This document shows, one piece after another, positions 1 to 9,190 of a stretch of 64,000 nucleotides of DNA (positions are counted from its first letter, which is position 1; each line of letters begins with the position of its first letter). The notes under the pieces were generated by a model, which saw nothing but the letters and a program-made list of their open reading frames with translations, searched no databases and was not told the origin of the DNA. Position numbers and translations under genes: made by a program. The DNA lies in the NCBI GenBank assembly GCA_000831005.1, contig CP007152.1, positions 3,658,001 through 3,722,000 on the forward strand. The letters are read 5' to 3'. The DNA comes from Marinobacter salarius. GTDB taxonomy: Bacteria > Pseudomonadota > Gammaproteobacteria > Pseudomonadales > Oleiphilaceae.

Positions 1-1
1 C

Positions 2-88
2 CGTTCACAGCTTCATCTGGTGCGTCGTCGGGAAGGCGCTCTGGGGGTGGTTGCCCATGAACTTTGGGAGCGACTCTCCACCAATTAA
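2..88 (+). CDS. C-terminal end of an unidentified protein
   Basis: An open frame enters from the left edge and ends with TAA at 86-88. It encodes about 28 residues rich in Arg, Leu and Val, ending in LWERLSTN. It stops 17 bases before the next start, so it could be the first gene of the same transcript. The charged amphipathic tail would suit the end of a LysR-type regulator, but there is too little sequence to name it. Another frame in this stretch stops earlier, which makes this the best coding reading. Confidence 0.35.
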   Translation, partial: RSQLHLVRRREGALGVVAHELWERLSTN

Positions 89-105
89 GAATCTAGAGGT
101 AAAAA

Positions 106-1146
106 ATGACCATCCAGAATGTGCTGGGAATTGATCTGCCCGTCATCCAGGCGCCAATGGCCGGTGTGCAGGGGCATGAACTGGCTGTAGCGGTGTCCAA
201 TGCTGGAGGGCTGGGCTCGTTGCCCTGTGCCATGCTTAGCTCTGAAGCACTGCGAAAAGAGTTGGAAGCACTGACAAGCCAGACCAGCAAGCCCTACAAC
301 GTCAACTTCTTCTGTCACACGCCCCCAGAGCCAGATGCCGATGCAGAGCATCATTGGCGCGAAGCGCTGTCGCCATATTTCGACGAGTTGGGTATCGATT
401 CCAATGATGTATCCGCGCAAGCGGGAAGGGCCCCTTTCAGCTCTGAGGCAGCGGATGTCTTGGCGGACTTCAAACCGCCGGTGGTGAGTTTCCACTTTGG
501 CTTGCCGGCACCCGAGTTGATGGCTCGTATAAGAGGGTGGGGCGGGAAGATACTGTCGACCGCCACAACCGTGGACGAAGCGCTTTGGCTGGAGGCGCAG
601 GGCGTCGATGCCATTATCGCGCAAGGGCTTGAAGCGGGCGGCCATCGCGGGTTTTTTCTGTCGCGGGACATCAGTACTCAGGTCGGCACCTTTGCCCTGA
701 TTCCACAATTGGTAGACGCGGTGGAAATCCCCGTTATCGCCGCTGGCGGCATTGCGGACTTCAAAGGCGTACAGGCTGCAATGGGGCTTGGGGCGGCCGG
801 AGCGCAGATTGGCACCGCGTATTTGTTGTGTCCCGAAGCTCAAACCAAAGCAGTGCATCGCGCCGCCCTGAAATCAGAGACCAGCCGTGTAACTGCGCTG
901 ACAAATCTGTTTAGCGGTGGCGCCGCCCGGGGTATTGTGAACCGAATAATGCGTGAATTGGGGCCGATGAGTTCCAAAGCTCCTGCTTTCCCCCTGGCAT
1001 CATCCGCCATTGCACCATTACGTGCGAAAGCCGAAGCTGAGGGGAGCGGTGACTTTTCGCCTCTGTGGGCGGGACAGAATGTTGGTGGCTGCAAGGAGGT
1101 TTCGGCGGCAGCTCTTACGCGGGAACTGGCAGGATTGGGTGGGTAA
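106..1146 (+). CDS. Nitronate monooxygenase (2-nitropropane dioxygenase family)
   Basis: This is a 346-residue FMN-dependent TIM-barrel enzyme. The family oxidises nitronates such as propionate 3-nitronate and protects against nitroalkane toxins. Visible signatures are the N-terminal QAPMAG strand (about residues 15-20), the AGGHRG segment around the conserved His180, and the phosphate-binding AAGGIADFKG and GAAGAQIGTAYL segments in the C-terminal half. The ATG follows the purine-rich stretch AGAGGTAAAAA. Length is normal and the frame is intact. The exact substrate cannot be told from sequence. About 230 bases with no convincing gene separate it from the transporter operon downstream. Confidence 0.85.
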   Translation: MTIQNVLGIDLPVIQAPMAGVQGHELAVAVSNAGGLGSLPCAMLSSEALRKELEALTSQTSKPYNVNFFCHTPPEPDADAEHHWREALSPYFDELGIDSNDVSAQAGRAPFSSEAADVLADFKPPVVSFHFGLPAPELMARIRGWGGKILSTATTVDEALWLEAQGVDAIIAQGLEAGGHRGFFLSRDISTQVGTFALIPQLVDAVEIPVIAAGGIADFKGVQAAMGLGAAGAQIGTAYLLCPEAQTKAVHRAALKSETSRVTALTNLFSGGAARGIVNRIMRELGPMSSKAPAFPLASSAIAPLRAKAEAEGSGDFSPLWAGQNVGGCKEVSAAALTRELAGLGG

Positions 1147-1376
1147 GTAACTTCAAAACCGAGTGACAGGCTCAGGAGCAAGTTTGCATGGAAGATTGAG
1201 ACTTCCGCGAATCAGCAAGCCAGAGCCGGTGATGTTTGAGGGCTAGTCGACGCTATGATGCAGCGAGAAGCCAAATTAACCTTGTCTTCGTAGTTGCCTG
1301 CAATAGACTGATAACTGCAGCCGGAAGCCCGTCTTAGGGTGTTGTGGCGGCTTGATAATCAAAGAAAGGCCAACCA

Positions 1377-2309
1377 ATGAGAGGAATAACCGTGCCCGCT
1401 ATCTCCCCTTTTTACCGCGCAGCGGCTTTTACCCTTGCTCTGATCGCCGGGCCGGCTATGGCTGCTGACCCAGTGGTGGTGTCGTCCAAGATCGATACGG
1501 AAGGCGCTGTGTTGGGCCAGATGATCCTGCAAACCCTTGAAGAAGCGAACATTCCGGTTGAGAACCGCCTGCAGCTTGGCGCGACCAGCATCGTTCGCAA
1601 TGCTATCAAGGCCGGCGAGATAGATCTGTACCCGGAGTACACCGGCAATGCCGCTTTCTTCCATGATCAGGCAGACCGGGACATCTGGAAAGATGCCGCC
1701 AAGGCCTACGAGCAGGCTGCCAGCCTTGATAAGAAGGCCCATAACATTGTCTGGCTAACACCGGCGAAAGCCAACAATACCTGGGCCATGAGTGTGCGGG
1801 GCGATCTGGCACGTGAGAACGGCTTGAACACGCTTGAAGATCTGGCTTCCTATATCAATGGCGGCGGCGCCTTCAAGTTTGCAGCCAGTGCCGAGTTTGT
1901 CGAATCTGCCAGCGCGTTGCCGGCGTTCCAGGAAGCGTACGGTTTCAAACTGGGGTCTGACCAGTTGCTGATCCTGTCCGGCGGCAACACTGCTGCGACG
2001 CTCCGGGCTGCGGCCCTGACCGACAACGATGTGAATGGCGCCATGACCTACGGCACTGATGGTGGTCTGAACGCACTCGATCTGAAGGTGATGGAGGACA
2101 CATTGGGTGTCCAGCCGGTCTATCAGCCCGCGCCTATCGTGCGCGCGGAGGTGCTGGAAACGTATCCGAACATCCGCGAAGTTCTTGCGCCGGTCTTTGA
2201 GTCACTGGACCTGGAAACCCTTCAGCGTCTGAATGGTCAGGTTGCGGTGAATGGTGTGCCTGCCGAAGCCGTTGCCCGGGACTATCTGGATTCCCTGGCT
2301 CAGGACTAA
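1377..2309 (+). CDS. osmF: Osmoprotectant ABC transporter substrate-binding protein (OsmF/YehZ-like)
   Basis: This is a 310-residue periplasmic binding protein of the OpuAC/OsmF family. A signal peptide covers about residues 1-29 and ends in AMA. The mature start, VVVSSKIDTEGAVLGQM, and the later EIDLYPEYTGNA segment are typical of the betaine/choline-binding OsmF group. Genes for two permeases and an ATPase follow immediately in the same order as the E. coli osmF-yehYXW operon. It probably captures glycine betaine or a related quaternary amine, which would fit the methylamine catabolic cluster near 42-51 kb. The ligand is inferred. Confidence 0.85.
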   Translation: MRGITVPAISPFYRAAAFTLALIAGPAMAADPVVVSSKIDTEGAVLGQMILQTLEEANIPVENRLQLGATSIVRNAIKAGEIDLYPEYTGNAAFFHDQADRDIWKDAAKAYEQAASLDKKAHNIVWLTPAKANNTWAMSVRGDLARENGLNTLEDLASYINGGGAFKFAASAEFVESASALPAFQEAYGFKLGSDQLLILSGGNTAATLRAAALTDNDVNGAMTYGTDGGLNALDLKVMEDTLGVQPVYQPAPIVRAEVLETYPNIREVLAPVFESLDLETLQRLNGQVAVNGVPAEAVARDYLDSLAQD

Positions 2310-2312
2310 GAT

Positions 2313-3487
2313 TTGGCGATCACCGAGACTTTGCGCCCAAACCGAGTCATTCCAGTGCTTGGGGGAGTGGCCCTGGCACTGGTCTGGTTGCTGGACCTTG
2401 GTACTATCCAACCCAACCGTATTGTTCCGGGCACCGGCCATGGCCTGTTTTCGGCCGTGGGATGGACAGGGGCAGGGCTGGTTACGGGGATTCTGCTGGC
2501 GACCATTGTGCTGTCCACATTGCCGTTACGTCGTCGCTATGAGCTCCTGCTCGGTCTGATTGGGCTTTCACTGGCAACGATGCCGCTGTTGCTGGATATG
2601 TTTGCCGCCCTCCATCTGCCCGAGGGGGCGCCCTACGCCCGTTCGTCGGTCGGGGCAGGGTTCTGGTCCCTATTATTTCTGCTTTCGCTGATGTTAATTG
2701 AGTCCCTTGGCCGGCTCGAAGCCCGGCGTTGGTTGCAGTTGATGCTGCTGGTGTTTGTCGGTGGAAGCTGGCTTGTCTTTCTCCGTGGCGAGGGCCTGGA
2801 GAGTCTGTCGCTGGTGCGGGAGTTCAACGCTCGCCCCGACAAGTTCCAGCAAGCGCTCTGGACGCACCTGGCCCTGGCTTTGGGCGCGGTTACCATCAGT
2901 GCCGGCTTGGCGTTCGCCCTGGCGCTTAAAATGATCCGCAGCCCCGCCTGGCAGCGCCCTCTTCTGGGCGCCGTGAGTTTTCTGCAAACCATTCCAAGCC
3001 TTGCGGTATTTGGTTTGCTGATTGCGCACTCAGTGCGCTCTCGTCAGCGCTCCCGTTTCTGCAGGATCTTGGCATCCGCGGGATTGGTTGGGCGCCAGCG
3101 CTGCTGGCGTTAATCGCTTACAGTTTGCTGCCGATGGTGCGCAACACCTTTGTGGCTCTTACCGAAGTTCCCGAAAGCCTGGCCGATGCGGCGCGGGGTA
3201 TGGGTATGAATGAACACCAGGTGTTTTATCAGCTCAAGCTGCCGTTGGCGCTGCCGGTGATGATCGAGGGTGTACGTATCACAACCATTCAGGCAATCGG
3301 CCTGACGGCGGTAGCCGCCCTCATCGGAGCGGGTGGTTTCGGTGGTTTTATATTTCAGGGGCTGGGGCAGGCGGCGATGGACCTGGTGTTGCTCGGCGCC
3401 TTGCCTACGATTGCGTTGGCGCTGCTTGCTGATGCGTTACTCACGATGCTGGCGGCCAGTCTCAAGCCGACACCGGCAACGGCCTGA
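2313..3487 (+). CDS. yehY: Osmoprotectant ABC transporter permease (YehY-like), frameshifted
   Basis: This is an integral membrane permease of about 390 residues with several N-terminal hydrophobic segments and a C-terminal BPD_transp_1 domain. It begins at a TTG three bases after the osmF stop, with no strong ribosome site, which suggests translational coupling. The frame breaks near 3028: GLLIA is followed by an out-of-frame stretch. Restoring one C gives GLLIAPLSALSSALPFL and rejoins the intact C-terminal part, which begins LLPMVRNTF and carries the EAA-loop sequence ADAARGMGM. A sequencing error is more likely than gene decay. Confidence 0.82.
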
Positions 3488-3507
3488 TAGGGGAAGGAAC
3501 TGGTCGG

Positions 3508-4454
3508 ATGATTGAACTGAAAAATGTCTCCCGGCGTTTCGGCGATACCATCGCAGTGGATGGAGTTAACCTGACCATCGAAACCGGTGAAGTTTGCGTG
3601 CTGGTGGGCAGTTCCGGCTGCGGTAAATCGACCACGCTTCGCATGATAAACCGTCTTTTGCCCCACAGCGCTGGCGAGATATTGGTGGACGGTGAGGACA
3701 TCACCACCATGAATCCGGAACAGCTGCGGCTGAACATGGGGTATGTGATCCAGGGTACGGGGTTGTTTCCTCACTGGACGGTGGCGCGCAACATCGCCAT
3801 GGTGCCCAGCTGTTGAACTGGCCGAGGGAGCGGATCGACGCACGCGTCGACGAGTTGATGACCTTGCTGGATCTGGACTCCAGCGCCCACGCCCACAAAT
3901 ACCCCCAGCAATTGTCTGGCGGCCAGGCGCAACGGGTCGGTGTTGCGCGGGCACTGGCGGCGGACCCCAACATTCTGTTGATGGACGAACCTTTCGGTGC
4001 ATTGGATGCCATAACGCGGGAAAACCTCCAACTGGAAATGCTGCGGATCCAGAAGCAGGTCCGTAAAACCACTGTTTTCGTGACCCACGATATTGATGAA
4101 GCACTGAAGCTGGCCACCCGGATTGCCGTGATGGATCAGGGGCGCATTATCCAGCATGACACGCCGGAGAATATCCTCCGCCATCCAGCATCGGACTTTG
4201 TTGAAAACCTGATTGGCAAGCAGGACCGCGGTCTGAAACTGATGAGCCTGCGGCCTGTGCGGGACCTGATGGCTAATCACACCGAGCCGCGGCAGTCCGA
4301 ACCCGGGGAGCATGTGCTCAGGGAGGAGGACAGTATTCGCCTGGCCCTGTCCGTGATGCTCTGGCAGGACCTGCGGCAGGTCGCGGTGTTCAATGCGCAG
4401 GGGCAGGAGACAGGTGTGATTACCCGTGAACGCATTATCCAGGAAGGCGTGTAA
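3508..4454 (+). CDS. yehX: Osmoprotectant ABC transporter ATP-binding protein (YehX-like), frameshifted
   Basis: This is the ATPase of the importer. Walker A is GSSGCGKST at residues 34-42. The signature LSGGQAQRVG, Walker B ILLMDEP and the switch His in FVTHD are all visible, followed by a C-terminal region with weak CBS-like character. The frame breaks at the CCC run at 3805-3807. Adding one C turns MVPSC-stop into MVPQLLNWPRERID and continues to the stop at 4452-4454. That stop overlaps the next ATG by one base (TAATG). Every catalytic motif survives on either side of the break, so the gene is probably functional. Confidence 0.85.
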
Positions 4455-5194
4455 TGCGTGTCTGGTTACCTGCCACTCTTTTGGCCTCGCTGTTGCTAGC
4501 GCTGAGTGCCGGCATGCCGGTGCTGGAGCCATTGTTCAATTGGGTGCAGCCGGGCAAGCAGCAGGTGATCTATGAACGGGAGAGCTTTTTATTCCTGCTT
4601 CAGAATCACTTGATGCTGGTCGTCGTATCGGCGGCCATGGGTACTCTCGTTGCGGTGGCTGGCGGCATCTTTGTCACCCGTCCTTTTGGCCGCGATTTCC
4701 TGCCCTTGGTTGGGCAAGTGGCCTCGATTGGCCAGACCTTTCCGCCGGTGGCTGTACTTGCGTTGGCGGTACCAGTGCTTGGTTTCGGCGAGGCTCCGAT
4801 CCTTCTTGCGTTGGTCCTTTATGGCTTGCTGCCCATTCTGCGCAATACCCTGGCGGGTCTGGAAGGTATCAATCCGGCTGTGCGGGAGGCCGCACTGGGT
4901 ATGGGCATGTCGCCAGTGCAGGTCCTTGTGCGAGTAGAACTGCCCCTGGCCGGAAGGGTTATTCTCGCGGGTATTCGAACCTCTGTTACTATCAATATCG
5001 CGACCGCCGCTATCGGCTCAACCATTGGGGCCCGCACCCTGGGTGATCCGGTGATCGCCGGGCTGGTGAACGGCAATACCGCGTATGTGCTGCAAGGAGC
5101 GATTCTGATCGGGTTGCTTGCGCTGACAACGGATAGCCTGTTTGAAGCACTTGAACGATCCTGGGATCGTCGATTGCAATCCGTAGGAGTCTAG
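4454..5194 (+). CDS. yehW: Osmoprotectant ABC transporter permease (YehW-like)
   Basis: This is a 246-residue second permease subunit with about six membrane segments and an EAA loop near PAVREAALGMGMSP. The segment FPPVAVLALAVPVLGFGEAP is typical of OpuB/YehW permeases. Its start overlaps the stop of the ATPase gene, and its stop is directly followed by the next ATG. It closes the four-gene importer. The frame is intact. Confidence 0.87.
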   Translation: MRVWLPATLLASLLLALSAGMPVLEPLFNWVQPGKQQVIYERESFLFLLQNHLMLVVVSAAMGTLVAVAGGIFVTRPFGRDFLPLVGQVASIGQTFPPVAVLALAVPVLGFGEAPILLALVLYGLLPILRNTLAGLEGINPAVREAALGMGMSPVQVLVRVELPLAGRVILAGIRTSVTINIATAAIGSTIGARTLGDPVIAGLVNGNTAYVLQGAILIGLLALTTDSLFEALERSWDRRLQSVGV

Positions 5195-5804
5195 ATGGGT
5201 AGCTATCTGCTGTTTGTTGTTATCGCTATAGCGACTGTCCTCAGCCCGGGGCCAGGCGTTATGTTGACACTGACCAACGCCATTCGGTTCGGTGTGTCCG
5301 GTGCCTTCGGCGGAATTCTGGGGATTGCCTTTGGTACTTTCATTGTTGCGGGTATTTCAGCCACAAGCCTGGGCATTGTACTGGCGACGTCGGCGACGGC
5401 GTTTAGCATCATGAAGTTTATTGGTGCCGCCTACCTGATTTATCTGGGGGTAAAACTGTGGCGGTCTCCTGTCACCGAAATTGAGGAAGCGACGACGGCA
5501 GCTCGGAGCAGGAAGCTCCAGTTTCTTGAGGGGCTGACATTGCAACTGACAAACCCGAAAGCCGTCTTTTTCTTCTTGTCGGTATTCCCGCAATTTATTG
5601 ATTACTCGACTGAATTTGTCGGCCAGTTCGCCCTTTTGGTTGTGACTTACAGCGCTTTGGTTGTCGCCATCCACTTGCTGTATGCGCGCCTCGCCAGATC
5701 AGCGTGGCTGGCTTTCTTCCGAGAAAGGTGGGCAGTTAGTCAATAAACTGGGTGGGGCGACGTTTGTTGGTTTTGGGGTGGGGCTGGCAACGGCGAGCAG
5801 GTAG
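5195..5804 (+). CDS. LysE/RhtB family amino acid exporter, 3' frameshift
   Basis: This is a small exporter of the LysE/RhtB family, which expels amino acids or derivatives. The N-terminal SPGPGVMLTLTNAIRFG motif and the NPKAVFFFLSVFPQF segment are diagnostic. The ATG directly follows the stop of the permease gene, with TAGGAG as ribosome site. As written, the frame ends at 5746. Moving one frame near 5705-5715 gives WLSSEKGGQLVNKLGG and then GFGVGLATASR ending at 5804, which is the usual family C-terminus. Unlike most breaks in this window, the repair needs one fewer or two more bases. Its position suggests it belongs to the osmoprotectant operon. Confidence 0.78.
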
Positions 5805-5957
5805 CGGCGAATCACTTCCAGCGCTTGTATGGGTGCTTCAGTCGTTGGAAACTGCTCCATTGTCTGTGGTGTAGCCATCGGTTAGATTTCCCAAACATGT
5901 CGGCGATAAAGTCAAAGAAAGTGGTAATGCCTAGTGCATGTCGAGGGGAGGAAAAGC

Positions 5958-6524
5958 ATGGAGCAAAGTGAAACAAACTCTCAGTTCAACGCGGAATTAC
6001 TTTGTCCGGCGAAGCCCGGCGAAGGCGCTCCCTGGGCCTTTATCGTTCTGCCCCGGGAGGCAAGCGAAAAGCTTCCCAGGCGGGGAAGAACAACGGTAGA
6101 GGCCAGCCTCAACGGTCATCATTTTCAGGTAACGCTCGAGCCCGATGGTCAATTGAGCCATTGGCTAAAGGTGAGCAAGGAACATCTCGAAGCTGCAGGT
6201 GTGAGCGTCGGTGATGTTGTTGATTTGGGCATCAGGCCGGTGGACCAGGAACCTGAACCAGAAGTTCCCTCGGACCTGCAAGAGGCGTTGGAAGCGGCCC
6301 CCGAGGCTCGGGTGGTTTGGAATGAGACAACCACCATCGCGCGTCTGGACTGGATTCATTGGATTGTCTCAGCCAAGCAGGCAAAAACCCGGACGAAGCG
6401 AATTAGCGATGCGTGCGACATGCTGGCCTCGGGAAAGCGGCGCGTTTGCTGCTTTGATCCTTCAGGGTATTACAGCAAAGCACTCAGTGCGCCCAAGGCG
6501 GCGGACACACAGGAGACTGGATGA
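5958..6524 (+). CDS. YdeI/OmdA-family protein (DUF1905 plus OmdA)
   Basis: The ATG at 5958 is chosen because GGAGGAAAA lies just upstream; an in-frame ATG 24 bases earlier lacks this. The product has 188 residues. The N-terminal half resembles DUF1905 (VLPREASEKL, then a beta-rich stretch with LEPDGQLSHWLKVSKE). The C-terminal half carries the OmdA-type sequence RLDWIHWIVSAKQAKTRTKR. Related YdeI/OmdA proteins have been linked to resistance to cationic peptides and bacteriocins, but the mechanism is unclear. The stop overlaps the next start by four bases (ATGA), so the two genes are probably co-translated. Confidence 0.75.
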   Translation: MEQSETNSQFNAELLCPAKPGEGAPWAFIVLPREASEKLPRRGRTTVEASLNGHHFQVTLEPDGQLSHWLKVSKEHLEAAGVSVGDVVDLGIRPVDQEPEPEVPSDLQEALEAAPEARVVWNETTTIARLDWIHWIVSAKQAKTRTKRISDACDMLASGKRRVCCFDPSGYYSKALSAPKAADTQETG

Positions 6525-7909
6525 GCAAGCCCGTTGTATCAAGCCCCCTGCGGCGAGCTTTCCCGCTTGTCGCAATCCTTTTGCTCACCGCCTGCGATGC
6601 GCCACAACTGCTTCCGCCTGACGCCCGCCTTCCGGACGGCAGTACCTATTCCGGTGATATTCAGGACGGTTACTTTCACGGTGAAGGCGTTCAGGAATTT
6701 GCCAGTGGCATGGTTTACACCGGTCAGTTCCAGAAGGGCTACTGGCACGGCCATGGTGAGCTCGAGTCCCCGGCGGGTTGGCATTACGAGGGCGAGTTCC
6801 AGAAAGGGACGATGTCGGGACAGGGCGTAATCGAAGACGACGGCAGTCGCTACGAGGGGGAATTCCGGAACGGTGAGTTTCACGGTGAGGGGCGTTACGA
6901 AGCCGGTGGCAGTGTCTATATCGCTGAGTTTGAAGATGGCGAGCCCGTGGAGGGAAAACACGTTACGGATTACGGCACCTACGAAGGGGAGTTCCGTGAC
7001 TGGTATTACCACGGGGAAGGCAGCTACGCCTTTACCGGCGAATCGGAGGATCTGGGCAGCCTCACAGGAACCTGGGAGTTTGGTGAGTTCGTCGATCAGG
7101 AAGAGTACGTCGCGGAAGCATCTGTCCCGGAAGAACCAGCGCTTTTGACTGAGACTATTCTCGTCGAAGACCGTCAGCGCCTGAGCAACCAGATCGAGAG
7201 TCTCGCCCCGGAACAGGCGGGGGTGGCAGATGCCTACTTCCTGGCCGTGGGTGGCGACGGCACCGAGTCGGTGTTCATGCGCGATATCCAGGTTGCTAAG
7301 ACTGGCCTTCAGGCGCAGTTCGATGTGGAAAACCGCGCCATCATGCTGCTCAATCACCGGGACTATGAAACGTTTCCTCTGGCTACCCGGCCATCCATTG
7401 CCTCAGCTCTGGAGGCATTGGATGCGCAGATGAATCCTGAGGAAGACCTGCTTGTGGTTCACCTGGTCAGCCACGGTATGCAAAACGGACAACTGCTGTT
7501 GCAGCAACCCGGTATCGAGTTGCCGAACCTCTCGCCGCAGGATTTTGCGGAAATGCTGGAACCACTGAACATACGCCGAAAACTGCTGGTGATTTCCGCA
7601 TGCTACTCCGGCCAGTGGATAGAGCCACTCAAGGACGCAGACACACTGATCATGACCTCCGCCCGGGCAGATCGTACCTCTTTCGGCTGCGGTGATGACT
7701 CGGAAATGACTTGGTTCACCAAGGCGGTTTATCAGAGTGTGGGGCTGTCATTGGCCGCCCCTTATGTCATGTTCGAGGACATCAACCAGCAGATCCGAAC
7801 CTGGGAAGAAGAGATTGGTATGGAGGAATCGAATTGGTCCTATCCCCAGTCGCACGTGGGTGAGAACCTGCGAGAGTGGTTGAGCCAGATGCCTCAGTCT
7901 GCACCTTAG
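6521..7909 (+). CDS. MORN-repeat lipoprotein with C13 (legumain/caspase-like) peptidase domain
   Basis: This is a 462-residue envelope lipoprotein. The lipobox LLTAC has Cys25 as the lipidation site. Residues about 40-185 hold six MORN-type repeats of the form YxGxFxxGxxHGxG. After an acidic linker, residues about 215-455 form a domain with caspase-fold features: strand-His VVHLVSHG with His318, and strand-Cys LLVISACYSGQW with Cys361. This His-Gly plus Ala-Cys-Tyr-Ser-Gly arrangement matches family C13 peptidases. Aspartate follows Cys25, so retention in the inner membrane is possible. It is translationally coupled to the upstream OmdA-family gene. The substrate is unknown. Confidence 0.8.
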   Translation: MSKPVVSSPLRRAFPLVAILLLTACDAPQLLPPDARLPDGSTYSGDIQDGYFHGEGVQEFASGMVYTGQFQKGYWHGHGELESPAGWHYEGEFQKGTMSGQGVIEDDGSRYEGEFRNGEFHGEGRYEAGGSVYIAEFEDGEPVEGKHVTDYGTYEGEFRDWYYHGEGSYAFTGESEDLGSLTGTWEFGEFVDQEEYVAEASVPEEPALLTETILVEDRQRLSNQIESLAPEQAGVADAYFLAVGGDGTESVFMRDIQVAKTGLQAQFDVENRAIMLLNHRDYETFPLATRPSIASALEALDAQMNPEEDLLVVHLVSHGMQNGQLLLQQPGIELPNLSPQDFAEMLEPLNIRRKLLVISACYSGQWIEPLKDADTLIMTSARADRTSFGCGDDSEMTWFTKAVYQSVGLSLAAPYVMFEDINQQIRTWEEEIGMEESNWSYPQSHVGENLREWLSQMPQSAP

Positions 7910-7937
7910 AAAGCTAAAACACCGTGACGAGCTCGCG

Positions 7938-9155
7938 ATGGACCCGATGATCACAGCCGCTGGCCGAGCGCTTGCGATGGGCGACCCGTTGGCCGCGCTG
8001 AACTGCGTTGCCTTGCGCGACGACGCGCCGTCGCTTGCGCTGCGTGGCATCGCCATGGCCCAGCTCGGAGAACTGGACCGGGCCAGGGTGTTGATAGGCA
8101 ACGCTACCCGTGCTTTTGGTTCGCAGGAACCGTTGGCACGCGCAAAGTGCATTGTGGCCGAGGCGGAAATTGCGCTTGCTTCCCGTGATCTCGGCTGGCC
8201 ATCCCGCAAGCTTGACGCAGCGCGCGAGGTGCTGGAACAGCATGGCGACCGGGTGAACGCAACGCATGCGCGCTATATCGATATCCGGCGCCGGCTGCTG
8301 ATTGGTCGACTCAATGAAGCTGAGTTCGAACTAGGGGGTACGGACGTTGCCTCGTTGCCGCCGGCGTTGAGAACCATCCACGAACTCATTGTTGCCGGGA
8401 TCGCTATGCGGCGCCTGGAAACCCAGGTGGCACGCGATGCGCTCCTGCAGGCCGAACGCGCCTCACAGCACGCCGGTATTCCGGCTCTTGTGGCTGAAGT
8501 CGCCATTAAAGTTGAACTCCTGGGCTTGCCCGCCGCTCGCCTGACCAGGATGGGTAGTGAGCGGTTGCTGCTTCTGAATGAAGTAGAAGCGTTAATGGCG
8601 TCCCAGGCGTTTGTGGTCGACGGGTGCCGTTATACCGTGAAGCACAAGGAAGCCGTTGTGTTACTCGCGACGCGCCCAGTGCTGTTCGTGTTGCTTCGCA
8701 TCATGGCTGAAGCCTGGCCCAAAGAAGCATCCAGAGACGAGCTGATTGCACGGGCATTTCGCATGAAACAGCTGATGATTCCCATCGTGCACGCCTGCGG
8801 GTGGAGATCGGGCGCTTCGTGAGTTATTGAAGCCGTTGGCAACCGTGGATGCCACGTCACGGGGTTTTGCACTGGTACCCCACGAGGCGTGCGAGGTGGC
8901 CGTCCTGGCACAGCCAGTGGAGGAAAAGTACGCGCCTATACTGGCACTGCTTTCCGATGGTGAGTCCTGGTCGAGTTCCGCCTTGGCTCTGGCGTTGAAT
9001 ATCGGCCAGCGCAGCGTGCAGCGGGCACTCGATACGTTAGCGACAGAAGCAAGGTTTACTCGTTTGGCCGGGGCCGCAACCGCCGCTGGACAACGCCACC
9101 CATTGCCGGATTCGCGACAATCTTGTTACTCCCTGGTTCACTGGCCCTTGGCTAA
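7938..9155 (+). CDS. Helical-repeat protein with C-terminal winged helix-turn-helix, three frameshifts
   Basis: The reconstructed product has about 405 residues. Residues 1-215 are Ala/Leu/Arg-rich helices resembling TPR-type repeats. A short beta segment (FVVDGCRYTVKHKEAV) is followed by a DNA-binding-like region, and near the C-terminus comes a winged helix (ALALNIGQRSVQRALDTLATEG) ending in GRGRNRRWTTPPIAGFATI. Three breaks are each repaired by one base: near 8771 (adding G), near 8817 (adding C) and near 9047 (adding G). The repaired frame stops at 9153-9155. It is followed 35 bases later by a beta-propeller gene. I do not recognise a named family; a transcription regulator is the likely role. 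Confidence 0.62.
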
Positions 9156-9190
9156 TATGGGGACGTGATTCAGTCAACCAGGAGACGACC

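Noticed and set aside
3022..3113. Apparent early stop of the first permease gene
   Set aside because: One restored C rejoins family sequence on both sides, so it is treated as an error, not a truncated gene.
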